The notes: a model not told the origin generated them from the sequence alone. Positions 36,529-45,916 are shown, counted from the stretch's first letter. The stretch is DNA of 58,437 nucleotides from Streptomyces albogriseolus (GCA_014650475.1 BMVA01000029.1:1-58437), one strand, 5' to 3'. Numbers and translations are program-made.

Positions 36529-37662
36529 TCACATCGCTCCCCGGCCCGACTGAGCCCGTCCGCGCAGCGTACCGATCCACCTCTCCATGAAGCCGGCTGC
36601 GCCCGTCTCGTTGCCGGGGAGCTGGAAGAGGGCCGGGCCGGCCGTAAGCTGTTCCATGAGCGTCTCGTACAGCCCGTCGAAGAGCGGCTCGAGACAGACG
36701 GCCAGGCCCTCGGCGAAGTGCCTGGGAGAGGGGCTCAAAGCGATGACGTGATCCAGGACCGGGAACATGCCCCACTCGTCGATCCGCGCCCGCAGCGCGG
36801 CCAGTGCCGGCGTATCCGGCATGAACAAGCCGTGCATCGCGTACAACCCGTAGAACATCCGCAGCCCGAGCAGCACCGTCCGGGCCCGCAGCAACTGCTC
36901 ATCACTGGCCTGCTGAACCGGCCCCAGCACGTCCGCGCGCTCCTGGAGCAGCCCCCAGTCCACCGGCGGACTCTCACCGCGCTCAACCGCCCCCAGCATC
37001 TGCGCCCAGTCCCCGGCCGTCAGCCCGAACAAGCCGTAGGCGGCGAACGCCTCCGCCAGCGCATCCGCCCCCACCTCCTGCGCCCCCAGACCAATCGCCG
37101 CGACCAGGTGCACCACCCCGGTGAACTCCGGCCCGTCCGGCACGTCCTCATCCGCCTCAAGCGCGGCACGCACCAGGGCGGGATTCGCAGCCCCGCGGTA
37201 CGGATGTGCCCCCATCAGCCGGCCGGCGACCTCATACAGCGCATCGGCGGCCTCTTCACCCGCCCCCGCCGCACCGCGAGCGACCTCCAGCAGCCGATAC
37301 GACATCGTCCCCCGCAGCACCCACACCACGGCCTCACGCACAGCGGCCACCGGCGGCTCCGGCACCTGCACCACTCCCGGCTGAGCAGCCATGCCCGCCT
37401 CGGCGAACCACTCCAGCACCGCCAACCGACGATCCCGCCCCTGGCGAAGATGCCGCGCCAGCACCGCCGCGCTCTCCACCACCGCCGGATCGACCACGTC
37501 CACCACCGACCCCCGGCCACGCCCCAGCCCCCTGCGCCGGTGCCGCGGCAACAACCCCACCCGCCGCCAGCTCTCCAACTGGCTGGCCGTCACCACCAGC
37601 CCACGAGCAGCAAGTTCACGGACCACCTGCAGATCAGCCGGACTCGGCGCTCCTCGTGCCAT
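36529..37662 (-). CDS. MerR-like regulator, paralogue B
   Basis: This protein of about 377 residues begins MARGAPSPADLQVVRELAAR; an ATG 9 bp upstream is possible. The N-terminal winged helix (LVVTASQLESWRRVGLLPRH, then RGLGRGRGSVVDV) and the helical tail match paralogue A at 30871. The C-terminal ETGAAGFMERW stretch recurs in the broken copy at 32534. It is divergent from the small membrane gene at 37775. It likely controls that gene and itself; this is inferred from the layout. Confidence 0.75.
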   Translation of the reverse strand: MARGAPSPADLQVVRELAARGLVVTASQLESWRRVGLLPRHRRRGLGRGRGSVVDVVDPAVVESAAVLARHLRQGRDRRLAVLEWFAEAGMAAQPGVVQVPEPPVAAVREAVVWVLRGTMSYRLLEVARGAAGAGEEAADALYEVAGRLMGAHPYRGAANPALVRAALEADEDVPDGPEFTGVVHLVAAIGLGAQEVGADALAEAFAAYGLFGLTAGDWAQMLGAVERGESPPVDWGLLQERADVLGPVQQASDEQLLRARTVLLGLRMFYGLYAMHGLFMPDTPALAALRARIDEWGMFPVLDHVIALSPSPRHFAEGLAVCLEPLFDGLYETLMEQLTAGPALFQLPGNETGAAGFMERWIGTLRGRAQSGRGAM

Positions 37663-37774
37663 GCCCACCATTACAACCCCGAGAGGTGCAATTCTCTGCG
37701 GACCTGCGGCTCTGGCTCACTGGACTCGGCACCACCCAGACACCCGCCAACTCCAAGAAGACAAAGGCCCACCC

Positions 37775-38002
37775 GTGACCCCAGAACACCGAAACCGCAC
37801 CCGGACCAGGACCGCTGCAGCCCTCACCACCGCGCTCCTCACCCTCCTCATCGCCGGCGCCCTCCACCACCCCGGCCACCTGATCAGCCTCCTGCTCATC
37901 CTCACGGCCGCACTCGGCGCGACCACCGCCACCCGCACAGCAGCCCGCCACACCCTCGACCTCCTGCTGGGCGCGGTGCCCTGGTACACACCCCGAAACT
38001 GA
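37775..38002 (+). CDS. Small membrane protein, divergent from regulator B
   Basis: This 75-residue protein starts at a GTG (37775) after AAGAAGACAAAGG. One or two membrane helices are visible (TAAALTTALLTLLIAGALHH and HLISLLLILTAALGAT), with a basic N terminus. It is divergent from paralogue B, about 110 bp away. Function unknown. Confidence 0.55.
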   Translation: MTPEHRNRTRTRTAAALTTALLTLLIAGALHHPGHLISLLLILTAALGATTATRTAARHTLDLLLGAVPWYTPRN

Positions 38003-38206
38003 CACCACGACAGGGGGACAGGACCTGGATGTCTGTCCAACGAAGCGGAACGGACATCACCCCCGCCCGCACACCCCGCAGCACAACCATCACGATCTCC
38101 AGACCCGGGAGGGCACCTGTCGGCGACGGCTGAAAAGTGGACCAGTGGCGACGCTTGAAAGTTGACCCCCTCCAGGGGTCTGGCTCGTTGAGTCAGACCG
38201 GGAGGA

Positions 38207-39460
38207 GTGGTGATCAGCGTGGAGGACTGGGCGGAGATCCGTCGGCTTCATCGGGCCGAACAGATGCCGGTACGGGCGATCGCGAGGAAGCTGGGGATCG
38301 CCAGGAACACCGTTCGCAGAGCGATCGCGGACGACGCGCCGCCGAAGTATCAGCGGGCGCCGAAGGGTTCGATCGTGGATGCGGTCGAGCCGCAGATTCG
38401 TGAACTGCTCGAGCAATGGCCGGAGATGTCGGCGACGGTGATCGCGGAGCGGATCGGATGGGACCGCGGTCTGACCGTGCTCAAGGACCGGGTCCGGGAC
38501 CTGCGGCCGGTCTATCGGCCTGCGGATCCGGCCTCGCGGACCGTCTATGAGCCGGGCGAGATCGGCCAGTGCGACCTGTGGTTCCCGCCCGCCGACATCC
38601 CGCTCGGCTTCGGTCAGGTCGGGCGGCCGCCGGTGCTGGTCATGGTCGCGGGCTACTCGCGGTGGATCACTGCCCGGATGCTGCCCTCCAGGTCGGCGGC
38701 CGACCTGATCGCCGGGCACTGGCGGCTGCTGACCGAGCTGGGCGCCGTCCCGCGGGTGCTGGTCTGGGACAACGAGGGAGCCGTCGGTTCCTGGCGGTCC
38801 GGAGGTCCCCGACTGACGGACGACTTCGCTGCGTTCGCGGGGCTACTGGGCGTCAAATTCCTGCTCTGCAAGCCCCGTGATCCGGAGGCCAAGGGCCTGG
38901 TCGAGCGGGCCAACGGCTATCTCGAGACATCGTTCCTGCCCGGGCGGGTGTTCACCTCGCCGGCGGACTTCAATATTCAGCTCGCCGACTGGCTGACCAG
39001 GGCGAACCGGCGCATCCACCGGACCTTGCAGGCTCGCCCAACGGACCGGCTGGAAGCGGATCGCTCCCGGATGCTGGCCTTGCCGCCGGTCGCCCCGCCG
39101 GGCTGGTGGAAGGCATCCCTGCGGCTGCCTCGGGATCACTACGTCCGTCTGGACACATGCGACTACTCGGTGCATCCGCTGGCCGTCGGCCGCCGCGTCG
39201 AGGTCGCCGCCGACCTGGACCAGGTGCTGGTGACCTGCGACGGCGTCGAGGTCGCCCGCCATGCCCGCAGCTGGGCTCGCCACCAGACCATCACCGACCC
39301 GGACCACGCGGCCGCTGCCGCTGCCGCCCGCGAGGCGGCCACCGGCCCGAAGCCGGCGCCGGTGGACATGGCGGAGGTCGAGGAGCGGTCGCTGGAGACC
39401 TACGACCGGATCTTCGGCGTGATCGACGGCGGGCTGAGCACAGGCGAAGGGGCAGCGTAA
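38207..39460 (+). CDS. istA: IS21 transposase IstA
   Basis: This 417-residue protein has an N-terminal helix-turn-helix (MPVRAIARKLGIARNTVRRA) and a DDE integrase core: Asp in IGQCDLWFPP, Asp in VLVWDNEGAV, Glu in AKGLVERANGY. The length is normal for IstA. It carries out the strand transfer of the element. Its TAA stop shares one base with the ATG of istB, so translation is coupled. No frameshift or truncation was seen, so the element looks intact. Confidence 0.93.
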   Translation: MVISVEDWAEIRRLHRAEQMPVRAIARKLGIARNTVRRAIADDAPPKYQRAPKGSIVDAVEPQIRELLEQWPEMSATVIAERIGWDRGLTVLKDRVRDLRPVYRPADPASRTVYEPGEIGQCDLWFPPADIPLGFGQVGRPPVLVMVAGYSRWITARMLPSRSAADLIAGHWRLLTELGAVPRVLVWDNEGAVGSWRSGGPRLTDDFAAFAGLLGVKFLLCKPRDPEAKGLVERANGYLETSFLPGRVFTSPADFNIQLADWLTRANRRIHRTLQARPTDRLEADRSRMLALPPVAPPGWWKASLRLPRDHYVRLDTCDYSVHPLAVGRRVEVAADLDQVLVTCDGVEVARHARSWARHQTITDPDHAAAAAAAREAATGPKPAPVDMAEVEERSLETYDRIFGVIDGGLSTGEGAA

Positions 39461-40266
39461 TGAGCACGAAGAACGGCACGAACCAGGCCAGGACCAGCCG
39501 CGACGTCGGCTCCGAACTGATCTATCTGACCAAGGCACTGAAGGCCCCGGCCCTGCGCGATGCGGCAGCCCGGCTCGCCGAGCGGGCTCGCGACGAGGGC
39601 TGGAGCCATGAGGAGTATCTGGCCGCATGCCTGCAGCGGGAGGTCGCTGCCCGTGACTCCCATGGCGCCGAGGGACGCATCCGGGCAGCTCGATTCCCCT
39701 CCCGCAAGTCGCTGGAGGACTTCGATTTCGACCACCAGCGGTCTGTGAAACGCGAAGTCATCGCCCATCTGGGGACGCTGGACTTCGTCGCCGGAAAGGA
39801 GAACGTGATCTTTCTGGGACCGCCCGGCACCGGCAAAACCCACCTCGCCACCGGGCTCGGCATCCGGGCCTGCCAGGCCGGCCATCGAGTCGCCTTCGGC
39901 ACCGCCGCCCAGTGGGTCACCCGCCTCGCCGAAGCCCATCAGGCCGGGCGTCTGAGCGACGAGTTGACCCGGCTGGGACGAATCCCGCTGATCGTGGTCG
40001 ACGAAGTGGGTTACATCCCCTTCGAACCCGAGGCCGCGAACCTCTTCTTCCAGTTCATCTCGGGCCGCTACGAACGCGCCTCCGTGATCGTGACGAGCAA
40101 CAAGCCCTTCGGACGCTGGGGCGAGGTCTTCGGCGACGACACCGTTGCCGCCGCGATGATCGACCGACTCGTCCACCATGCCGAGGTGATCTCGCTGAAG
40201 GGCGACAGCTACCGCATGCGCGGCCGCGACCTCGGACGGGTTCCCGCCGCCAACTCCGGGGAATGA
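39460..40266 (+). CDS. istB: IS21 helper ATPase IstB
   Basis: This 268-residue AAA+ ATPase has Walker A GPPGTGKTHLATGL, Walker B LIVVDEVGYIPF, and sensor-like VIVTSNKPFGRWGE. IstB is the target-selection partner of IstA. It starts at the ATG overlapping the istA stop (TAATG) and has the family length. Confidence 0.93.
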   Translation: MSTKNGTNQARTSRDVGSELIYLTKALKAPALRDAAARLAERARDEGWSHEEYLAACLQREVAARDSHGAEGRIRAARFPSRKSLEDFDFDHQRSVKREVIAHLGTLDFVAGKENVIFLGPPGTGKTHLATGLGIRACQAGHRVAFGTAAQWVTRLAEAHQAGRLSDELTRLGRIPLIVVDEVGYIPFEPEAANLFFQFISGRYERASVIVTSNKPFGRWGEVFGDDTVAAAMIDRLVHHAEVISLKGDSYRMRGRDLGRVPAANSGE

Positions 40267-40339
40267 CCAACATCAACTGACGCAGTGGGGGTCACTTTTC
40301 ACCCGCCGGAACCGGCTCACTATTCAAGCGTCGCCGACA

Positions 40340-40676
40340 GACGACCTCTTTCTCGCGGACTCACCAGTTGCCCCCGGGGGCGAGCGGGTCCTCGGTCGTA
40401 TTGGCCGCAGCCCGCGGTCCCGACTCACGCTTCGTCTCGGTGACGCTTCGAGTCGACAGGTAGAACCGGCAAGCGTACGTTGAGGAATGAGATGCCTCGG
40501 CATGCAACCTTTCAAGCGAGGCTCCGGATGGAACGGGACCCTAACGCGGCCGCCATCCATTCTGGCCTTCTCTCCCTGCGTGGCCACCACCACTGTGACG
40601 TGTGCCTGCTCAGGTGAATAGGTCCCGGTGAGATCTCTCGCTGTTCGTCGGTATCAATTGAAAGTTGGTTGCGGTG
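40340..40676. other. Gap after the IS21 element
   Basis: About 340 bp with short frames but no gene I can support. The last 40 bp are AT-richer (TCAATTGAAAGTTGG) and probably carry the promoter or leader of the low-GC gene that follows. Confidence 0.35.
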
Positions 40677-41327
40677 ATGTGCACCCAGAACACTTCGGAA
40701 AGCTCAGGAAGTGACTTTGGCCTGCCTCTGTCATCTGACGAATTCCGATCGCTGTGGGATCGACGGGAAAAGCCCTTTGAGCGTCAGTGCCCGTACATGC
40801 CGAGTCTGCCCTTGCTGCTCAACGGGAAGCTCGTTGAGGATCTTGAGCGCATGAACGCGGAGAATGCTGGAAACCTCTACGTCACGCCAGTGGCATACGG
40901 CGGAGATTTGGCTCTTGCTGCCTTCACCGACCGCAAGGACATGCTGTCTGAGGCGCAGAAGGTGATAGACAGTGCCGAACTGCACTGGCTCATGGAGGAA
41001 CGTGCAATCGGGTGCCTTCCAGAAGGCGCACCGGCACCACAGGTATTGGATTGCCATGACGTCTTGGATCTCCGAGGGGAGAGGTTGCGCACCCCCCCCA
41101 ACAGGAGCTGGAAGGACCTCTCTTTGGTGCCTCGGAGAGAGTTCCTGAACTGGGACAACTGCATCCGCTCTGTGGATGTCTGCGCTTACCCCTACTCGGC
41201 GTACTCCGAGAAGGAATTCCATGGCGTGGAGCATTTTATAAACTTCCGGTGTGGATTCAATCCGACCGTTTTCGGTATCAATACATCATCTCTCGTCAAC
41301 TGGGGAACGAACCCACCTGATTTCTGA
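40677..41327 (+). CDS. Low-GC gene of unknown function
   Basis: This 216-residue protein begins MCTQNTSESSGSDFGLPLSS; GTG at 40674 or TTG at 40665 are alternatives. The GC content is visibly lower than that of its neighbours, with non-Streptomyces codons such as TTT, AAT and ATA. The protein has no recognised motif. It contains LEDLERMNAENAGNLYV and a C-terminal VEHFINFRCGFNPTVFG. Lying between two IS elements and with atypical bases, it is probably a recently transferred gene. Confidence 0.6.
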   Translation: MCTQNTSESSGSDFGLPLSSDEFRSLWDRREKPFERQCPYMPSLPLLLNGKLVEDLERMNAENAGNLYVTPVAYGGDLALAAFTDRKDMLSEAQKVIDSAELHWLMEERAIGCLPEGAPAPQVLDCHDVLDLRGERLRTPPNRSWKDLSLVPRREFLNWDNCIRSVDVCAYPYSAYSEKEFHGVEHFINFRCGFNPTVFGINTSSLVNWGTNPPDF

Positions 41328-41369
41328 CGGTCTCCTCGACGAAGCAAAGTCAGGAGAGGACAGGGGCAG

Positions 41370-42032
41370 TTGCGGTGTAACGAGCTCGTGCACGGTAGGC
41401 GGTGGGGCGTCGAGCGCCTGATCGTCGATCATGGTCGTGTGGTGGGGAACGCGTCTCGTGCAGCGATCATCAGCGACCGGAGGATCACGGGCCTGTTGGC
41501 TGAGGTGATCGCTGACCTCGTGGCAGAGGTAGGCCCGTTGTGGCACGCCCGACACCAGGCCAAGCTTGCGTCCAGGCCACGGAAGCGGGCTGTGGGCGCG
41601 GGCGCGAAGCACCAGCTGGTGTTCGTCGACCGGCTCCTCGCCACGCTCGTGCATCTCCGCCACGCCACCACCCACGACGTACTGGCCTGCTTGTTCGGCG
41701 TAGACCGCTTCACCATCACCCGTGCCATCGGCGAGATGCGGCTCCTGCTCGCCGAGCGAGGGTGCACCATCAGCCCCGGAGTGCGGCTGCGGACCCTCGC
41801 CGAGGTCGTCGATCATCTCGGTGCCAGCGGGAAGACCGGCATCATCGACGGAACTGACATCCGGGTCCGGAGGCCGGCCGCCGGACGCACAGACCGGGAC
41901 AAATTCATCTCCGGCAAGAGTAAACAGAACGCGGTCAAGACCATGGTCGTCACGGGCGGCGATGGCCGGGTGCTCTTCTGTAGCCCGATTCAGCACGGCA
42001 GCTGCGCGGACATCACCCATGCCCGCCACTTA
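41370..42032 (+). pseudogene. Truncated IS5-type transposase
   Basis: The N-terminal and first catalytic part of an IS5-like (DDE_4) transposase is present: HTH region DVLACLFGVDRFTITRAIGE, then GIIDGTDIRVRRPAAGRTDR (catalytic Asp) and NAVKTMVVTGGDGRVLFC. It is cut at THARHLD by the second IS inserted at 42033. The rest does not resume after that element, so the 3' end was lost. Confidence 0.8.
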
Positions 42033-42897
42033 GACCGTGTCCTACGTGGCGAGGCGTCGTTGAGCTCGGTATGGGGCGGGGTACGTGGAGTTGGATTGTT
42101 CCGGACGGGTTGTGGGAGATCGCGAAGCCGTTGATCCCGCCGGCGAGGGTGCGGCCGCAGGGGGGGTGGAACGCAGGACACGCCTGATGAGACGCTGTTC
42201 GCCGCGATCATCTACGTCCTGGTGTCCGGCTGCGCCTGGCGTGCGTTGCCACCCTGCTTCGGCATCTCGAAGTCGACCGCCCACCGCCGCTTCCTCATCT
42301 GGTCCAGAGCTGGCCTCTGGGGTCGGCTTCACGAGGCGGTGCTGCACCGACTCGACGACGCCGGCCTCATCGACGTCACCCGCGTCGTCTCGACACTGCC
42401 CACGTGAGGGCTAAAAAAGGGGCGAACACACAGGCCCGAGCCCCGTGGACCGGAGCAAGCCGGGTTCCAAGATGCACGTCCTGTCGGACGCGAACGGACT
42501 GCCCCTTCTCGTCGTTGTCTCCGCGGGTAACACCCTCGACAGCGAAGGACTGAAGCCGATGGTGGAGGGTCACCAAACGAGACACGACCCCCACAACGGC
42601 CGGTACTTCAAGCCACAACGCCTGCATGCGGACAAAGCCTACGACCGGGCTGACCTGCGCAGATGGCTGCGCGCGGGAAGCGGATCGGCGTGCGCATCGC
42701 CCGTAATGGCATCGAGTCCAGCAAGCGATTAGGGCCGCGCCGGTGGGTCATCGAGCGGACGATGTCGTGGCTGTCCGGCTACCGCCGCTTGAGCCCTCGC
42801 TACGAACGCGATCCCCGCAACTACCTGGCCTTTCTCGGACTCGCCGCCGCCCTATGCTGCTAAGCGACTCATCCGCCTGACCACGTAGGACACGGTC
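42033..42897 (+). mobile_element. Decayed IS5-type element with 17-bp inverted repeats
   Basis: Ends GACCGTGTCCTACGTGG (42033-42049) and its exact complement (42881-42897) bound the element, with TA on both sides as probable target duplication. It sits in the truncated transposase upstream. Its own transposase is frameshifted (see 42071-42863), so it is probably immobile unless helped. Confidence 0.85.
42071..42863 (+). pseudogene. Frameshifted IS5-type transposase
   Basis: Three reading frames together give a normal transposase: MGRGTWSWIVPDGLWEIAKP, then SGCAWRALPPCFGISKSTAH, then HVLSDANGLPLLVVVSAGNT and RIGVRIARNGIESSKRLG. Breaks lie in a G7 run near 42170, near 42390 and near 42680. A slippery T-AAA-AAA-G sequence near 42413 resembles a programmed -1 site of this family, but the other breaks are not programmed. 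The gene looks dead. Confidence 0.8.
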
Positions 42898-42910
42898 TAA
42901 AGCGCGCCGA

Positions 42911-42939
42911 CGCCCCTCCCGCCGGACACGGGAGAGGCG
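42911..42939 (-). terminator. 11-bp hairpin after the DUF6207 gene
   Basis: Arms 42911-42921 (CGCCCCTCCCG) and 42929-42939 pair with one mismatch around a 7-nt loop, 20 bp beyond the DUF6207 stop. Confidence 0.5.
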
Positions 42940-42958
42940 GCGACGGCAGCGTCCCGGG

Positions 42959-43162
42959 TCAGGCCGAGGCGGCCTCCTGGTGCAGGTCCAGGTAGCAGCG
43001 CAGCCGTACGCCCGGCTCGCGGACCGTGCGGTCCGCGCGTGCGGTTGCCCACCGGGCGGCGAGCAGTTCCTGGATGGCGAAGGCGGTCTGGTCGTCGGCG
43101 GCCGCTACTTCCACCACCGCGAGTCCCGGTTCCGCCACGTGCGCGTCGTTGATCGGTCTCAT
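42959..43162 (-). CDS. DUF6207 family protein
   Basis: This 67-residue protein begins MRPINDAHVAEPGLAVVEVA and ends VRLRCYLDLHQEAASA, matching the short DUF6207 family that is common in Streptomyces and has no known function. I start at the ATG at 43162 because it fits the usual family N terminus. The stretch between this gene and the first CRISPR repeat is only 83 bp, so any CRISPR leader would overlap its promoter. Confidence 0.8.
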   Translation of the reverse strand: MRPINDAHVAEPGLAVVEVAAADDQTAFAIQELLAARWATARADRTVREPGVRLRCYLDLHQEAASA

Positions 43163-43245
43163 ATCCGGCACGACGCTTGGCCGCCTGCTGGAGTTCTCCC
43201 GTCCGGGCAGTGTCACCCGGACCGGGTACGGCAGACCAAGCATGC

Positions 43246-44298
43246 GTCGTCCCCGCGCCCGCGGGGGTAGCTCGCCAGCCGGGCTCGGCGCCGGTCCCGG
43301 CCTCGTCGTCCCCGCGCCCGCGGGGGTAGCTCGTACTGGCGCAGCCTCAGCGCGGTTGCCTCCTCGTCGTCCCCGCGCCCGCGGGGGTAGCTCGGCGCCC
43401 GGGCGGAGAGTCAGCGTGTGCGTCGCGTCGTCCCCGCGCCCGCGGGGGTAGCTCGGGGTGGTGCCGTCGGTGACCGTGTTCCCGGTGGTCGTCCCCGCGC
43501 CCGCGGGGGTAGCTCTTCTCAGCTCGTCCCCGGCGAGGACGGTGCGGGGTCGTCCCCGCGCCCGCGGGGGGTAGCTCCACTGGCCGCCATGACCAGCGAC
43601 CAGACCCGCCGTCGTCCCCGCGCCCGCGGGGGTAGCTCCTACTACCTCCGGACCGTGCGGTCCGGGCCCCAGTCGTCCCCGCGCCCGCGGGGGTAGCTCT
43701 GGCCGGACTCAAGCCCGACGCAGAGGTGAGCAGTCGTCCCCGCGCCCGCGGGGGTAGCTCCACGGACGGGCTCTTGGTGACGAGGGCGATCAGGTCGTCC
43801 CCGCGCCCGCGGGGGTAGCTCCCGCCCAGCACCTCGGCGTACGCGGCCAGCGCCGTCGTCCCCGCGCCCGCGGGGGTAGCTCCTGGGACGAGCAGTAGGG
43901 GAGGCAGGCAGATGAGTCGTCCCCGCGCCCGCGGGGGTAGCTCCCCGACCGCGAGCAGCGCGACGCCGAGCCCGGCGTCGTCCCCGCGCCCGCGGGGGTA
44001 GCTCCCACGTGCCGGGCGGTGCGGGAAGTGGCGTGACGTCGTCCCCGCGCCCGCGCGGGTAGCTCGCCGAGGGAGACGGCGAGGATGGCGACGAGGGCGT
44101 CGTCCCCGCGCCCGCGGGGGTAGCTCCAAGGTCCGGCACTCGATCACCGTCGAGGTGCAGTCGTCCCCGCGCCCGCGGGGGTAGCTCCTGGCGGTTGGCG
44201 GCGGCGATCGCCGCGGCGTCGTCCCCGCGCCCGCGGGGGTAGCTCCGACGCCTACGAAGCGAGGCCACCAGCTACACGTCGTCCCCGCGTCCGCGGGG
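43246..44298 (+). CRISPR. 18-repeat type I-E-like CRISPR array without cas genes
   Basis: The 28-nt repeat starts GTCGTCCCCGCGCCC and ends GCGGGGGTAGCTC. Repeats begin at 43246, 43305, 43366, 43427, 43488, 43549, 43611, 43672, 43733, 43794, 43855, 43916, 43977, 44038, 44099, 44160, 44218 and 44278. Spacers are mostly 33 nt. The first is 31, the sixteenth 30 and the seventeenth 32. The repeat at 43549 has an extra G, that at 44038 one substitution, and the last is truncated and changed, which marks the leader-distal end. So the leader should lie to the left. Repeat form and 61-nt unit fit type I-E. No cas gene is in the window. Confidence 0.97.
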
Positions 44299-44313
44299 CG
44301 ACGAACAGGCCGT

Positions 44314-44640
44314 TCAGCTCGGACTGGATGGCGAAGCGGTCCAGAGTTCGTTGTGGTAGAGGACGAACCGCTCCCAGCCGCCCGCGCTTGTGGAACGGGC
44401 ACGCAGCAGGTTCTGCGAGGCGCCGGTGTAGTTCTTTTCGACAGCCACGTAGAGGTCGTTGGCCTGGGACTTCATGGCGGAGGTGCTCTCCTCCCCGATC
44501 CGCTCGAAGGTGAAGCCTTCCCGGGAGCCGCCGTAGACGTCGGAACGGGCGTGCAGGGCACGGGTGTTGGGGGCGGCGTAACACCTGGATCCGGGACAGA
44601 CCCGAGGTCGGCGCCGGCGAGGACGACGAACGGGTCGCAG
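44314..44640 (-). pseudogene. Beta-trefoil (fascin/ricin-like) tail fragment
   Basis: The minus strand encodes GFTFERIGEESTSAMKSQAN, then DLYVAVEKNYTGASQNLLRA and GWERFVLYHN, before a stop at 44314. This resembles the last repeat of a fascin- or ricin-type beta-trefoil domain, as found at the end of secreted hydrolases. Upstream, the coding signal moves to another frame (FVVLAGADLGSVPDPG) near 44580. The gene start is missing, and its end abuts the last CRISPR repeat. Confidence 0.55.
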
Positions 44641-44665
44641 CCGACGAATGCGAGGGCTTGCCTCT

Positions 44666-45795
44666 TCAGTCCCGGGGGCGGCGCTGCGGTGCGGACGCCG
44701 GCGGACTCATGTCCGGCAAGTAATGACGAGCGAAGAGCGTGGCGACCAGATCTCGTCGGCTGCGGACGCCCGTCTTGTCGAACACCGACTTCAGGTGATC
44801 CTGGACCGTGTGTGGTGACACGCCTGCACTGTGGCTGATGTCGGCTGTGGACCGCCCCCGCAACACCAGCGTCATGACGTCCCTCTCGCGAGGAGTCAGT
44901 CCGTACGCCGCGACGATTAGTGCGACGTGTTCAGCGGGACCGGCTCGTTCGACGACGACGGCGGTGCGGGCCGGGGCCGCCGTGGGTTCCTCCAGGCGCC
45001 AGGCGGCAACCGTACCCGGCCGTGCCGGCGGCTGTGCATCCAGGAGGTGTGGGAGGCCGCGGCCCCTGCGGCCTGTACCGCCGCTGCCACCGCGTACACG
45101 GCGGGAGGCAGTCCGCGATCCCCGCACGGCACGCCGTCGGCGTGCGCAAGGTCGTTGAACCAGATGGCCACGGTGGGTGTCGCATGGACCACCTGGTGGT
45201 CGGCGTCAAGCAACACCAGTCCCGGCGCCGTCTCCGAGGCGTTCGCTTCGGCCAGCCGCGTCAGGTGCAGCTGGCGCAGTGCGTTCCCCAACGGCTGGAC
45301 CAGCGACGCCGCCGCAGCCAGCTCTGCGGAGCCGAACGGAGGCGCGTCGTCTGCGCGTCCCATGACCAGGGCGCCCCATGCTTCGTGACGGTCCCGCAGC
45401 AGCACACGCAGCTCGTCGCGGAAGCCGAGGGGCCGCATGATGTCGCGGTACCGGGGACTTAAGGTGAGGTTCCCGCTCGTTTCCCGGCTGAGCAGGCCCA
45501 CCGGCGTCGGCCTGGCCGCCAGATCGGACAGGTCGTTGGCGTCCCCCTCGCGGTACTCGATGTCGAGCATGCGCGGCATCAGGGCGGGCGGCAGGCCGTC
45601 TCGGTAGTCACCGCCGGTGTTCATCAGCGTCTTCGGATCCACGGTCAAGCAGGCGCAGACGTCGAAGCGCAGCGCAGGCCGTACGACCCGTTTCACCGCC
45701 TCGAAGAACTCCTCGACGCTCCGCGCGGACTGCGCCGCCCGCGCCGCCGCGTCCCCGGTCTCGCCGACCCGTCTTGCTCCCCCATGGCGCCTCAT
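44666..45795 (-). pseudogene. Frameshifted GAF/LuxR-type regulator
   Basis: The first frame (45795 to about 44990) gives a GAF-like sensor: RPALRFDVCACLTVDPKTLM, WGALVMGRADDAPPFG, ASLVQPLGNALRQLHL. A second frame continues with a LuxR HTH: AYGLTPRERDVMTLVLRGRS, then SHTVQDHL-like SPHTVQDHLKSVFDKTGVRS. The change falls near 44990, around the tandem GCCTGGC/GCCTGGA. Either the gene is broken or the base call is wrong. Intact, it would be a GAF-LuxR regulator of about 375 residues. Confidence 0.8.
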
Positions 45796-45916
45796 GGTCC
45801 GAGGCTAAGCGTGCACAACGGGTCCCGAGCCCGGTTTGCGCAGGTAGCTGTGCCTCCGCTTACCGTGCCCGGGAACCGTCGATGTCCGGGGCGCGCGATC
45901 GACGCCTCGGTACGGG

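Larger units (their letters stand above)
38118..40339 (+). mobile_element. Complete IS21-family element
   Basis: The ends match as inverted repeats over about 25 bp: left TGTCGGCGACGGCTGAAAAG, right (complement) TGTCGGCGACGCTTGAATAG. A second inner repeat (TTGAAAGTTGACCCCC at left, GTGAAAAGTGACCCCC at right) gives the multiple terminal repeats typical of IS21. It carries istA and istB in order. No clear target duplication is visible at the flanks. Confidence 0.88.

Noticed and set aside
38100-40345. A target-site duplication for the IS21 element
   Set aside because: No matching 4-8 bp flanks were seen at the chosen ends.
42413-42424. A programmed -1 frameshift as the sole explanation for the split IS5 transposase
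   Set aside because: A slippery sequence exists, but at least three other frame breaks remain.
43018-43667. A 16-nt sequence (CGGACCGTGCGGTCCG) shared by the DUF6207 gene and a spacer of the array
   Set aside because: It is a near-palindrome in very GC-rich DNA and shorter than a spacer; self-targeting is not supported.
43347-44402. Long minus-strand open frames across the CRISPR array, giving repeated GATPAGAGTT-like peptides
   Set aside because: They are translations of the CRISPR repeats, not genes.
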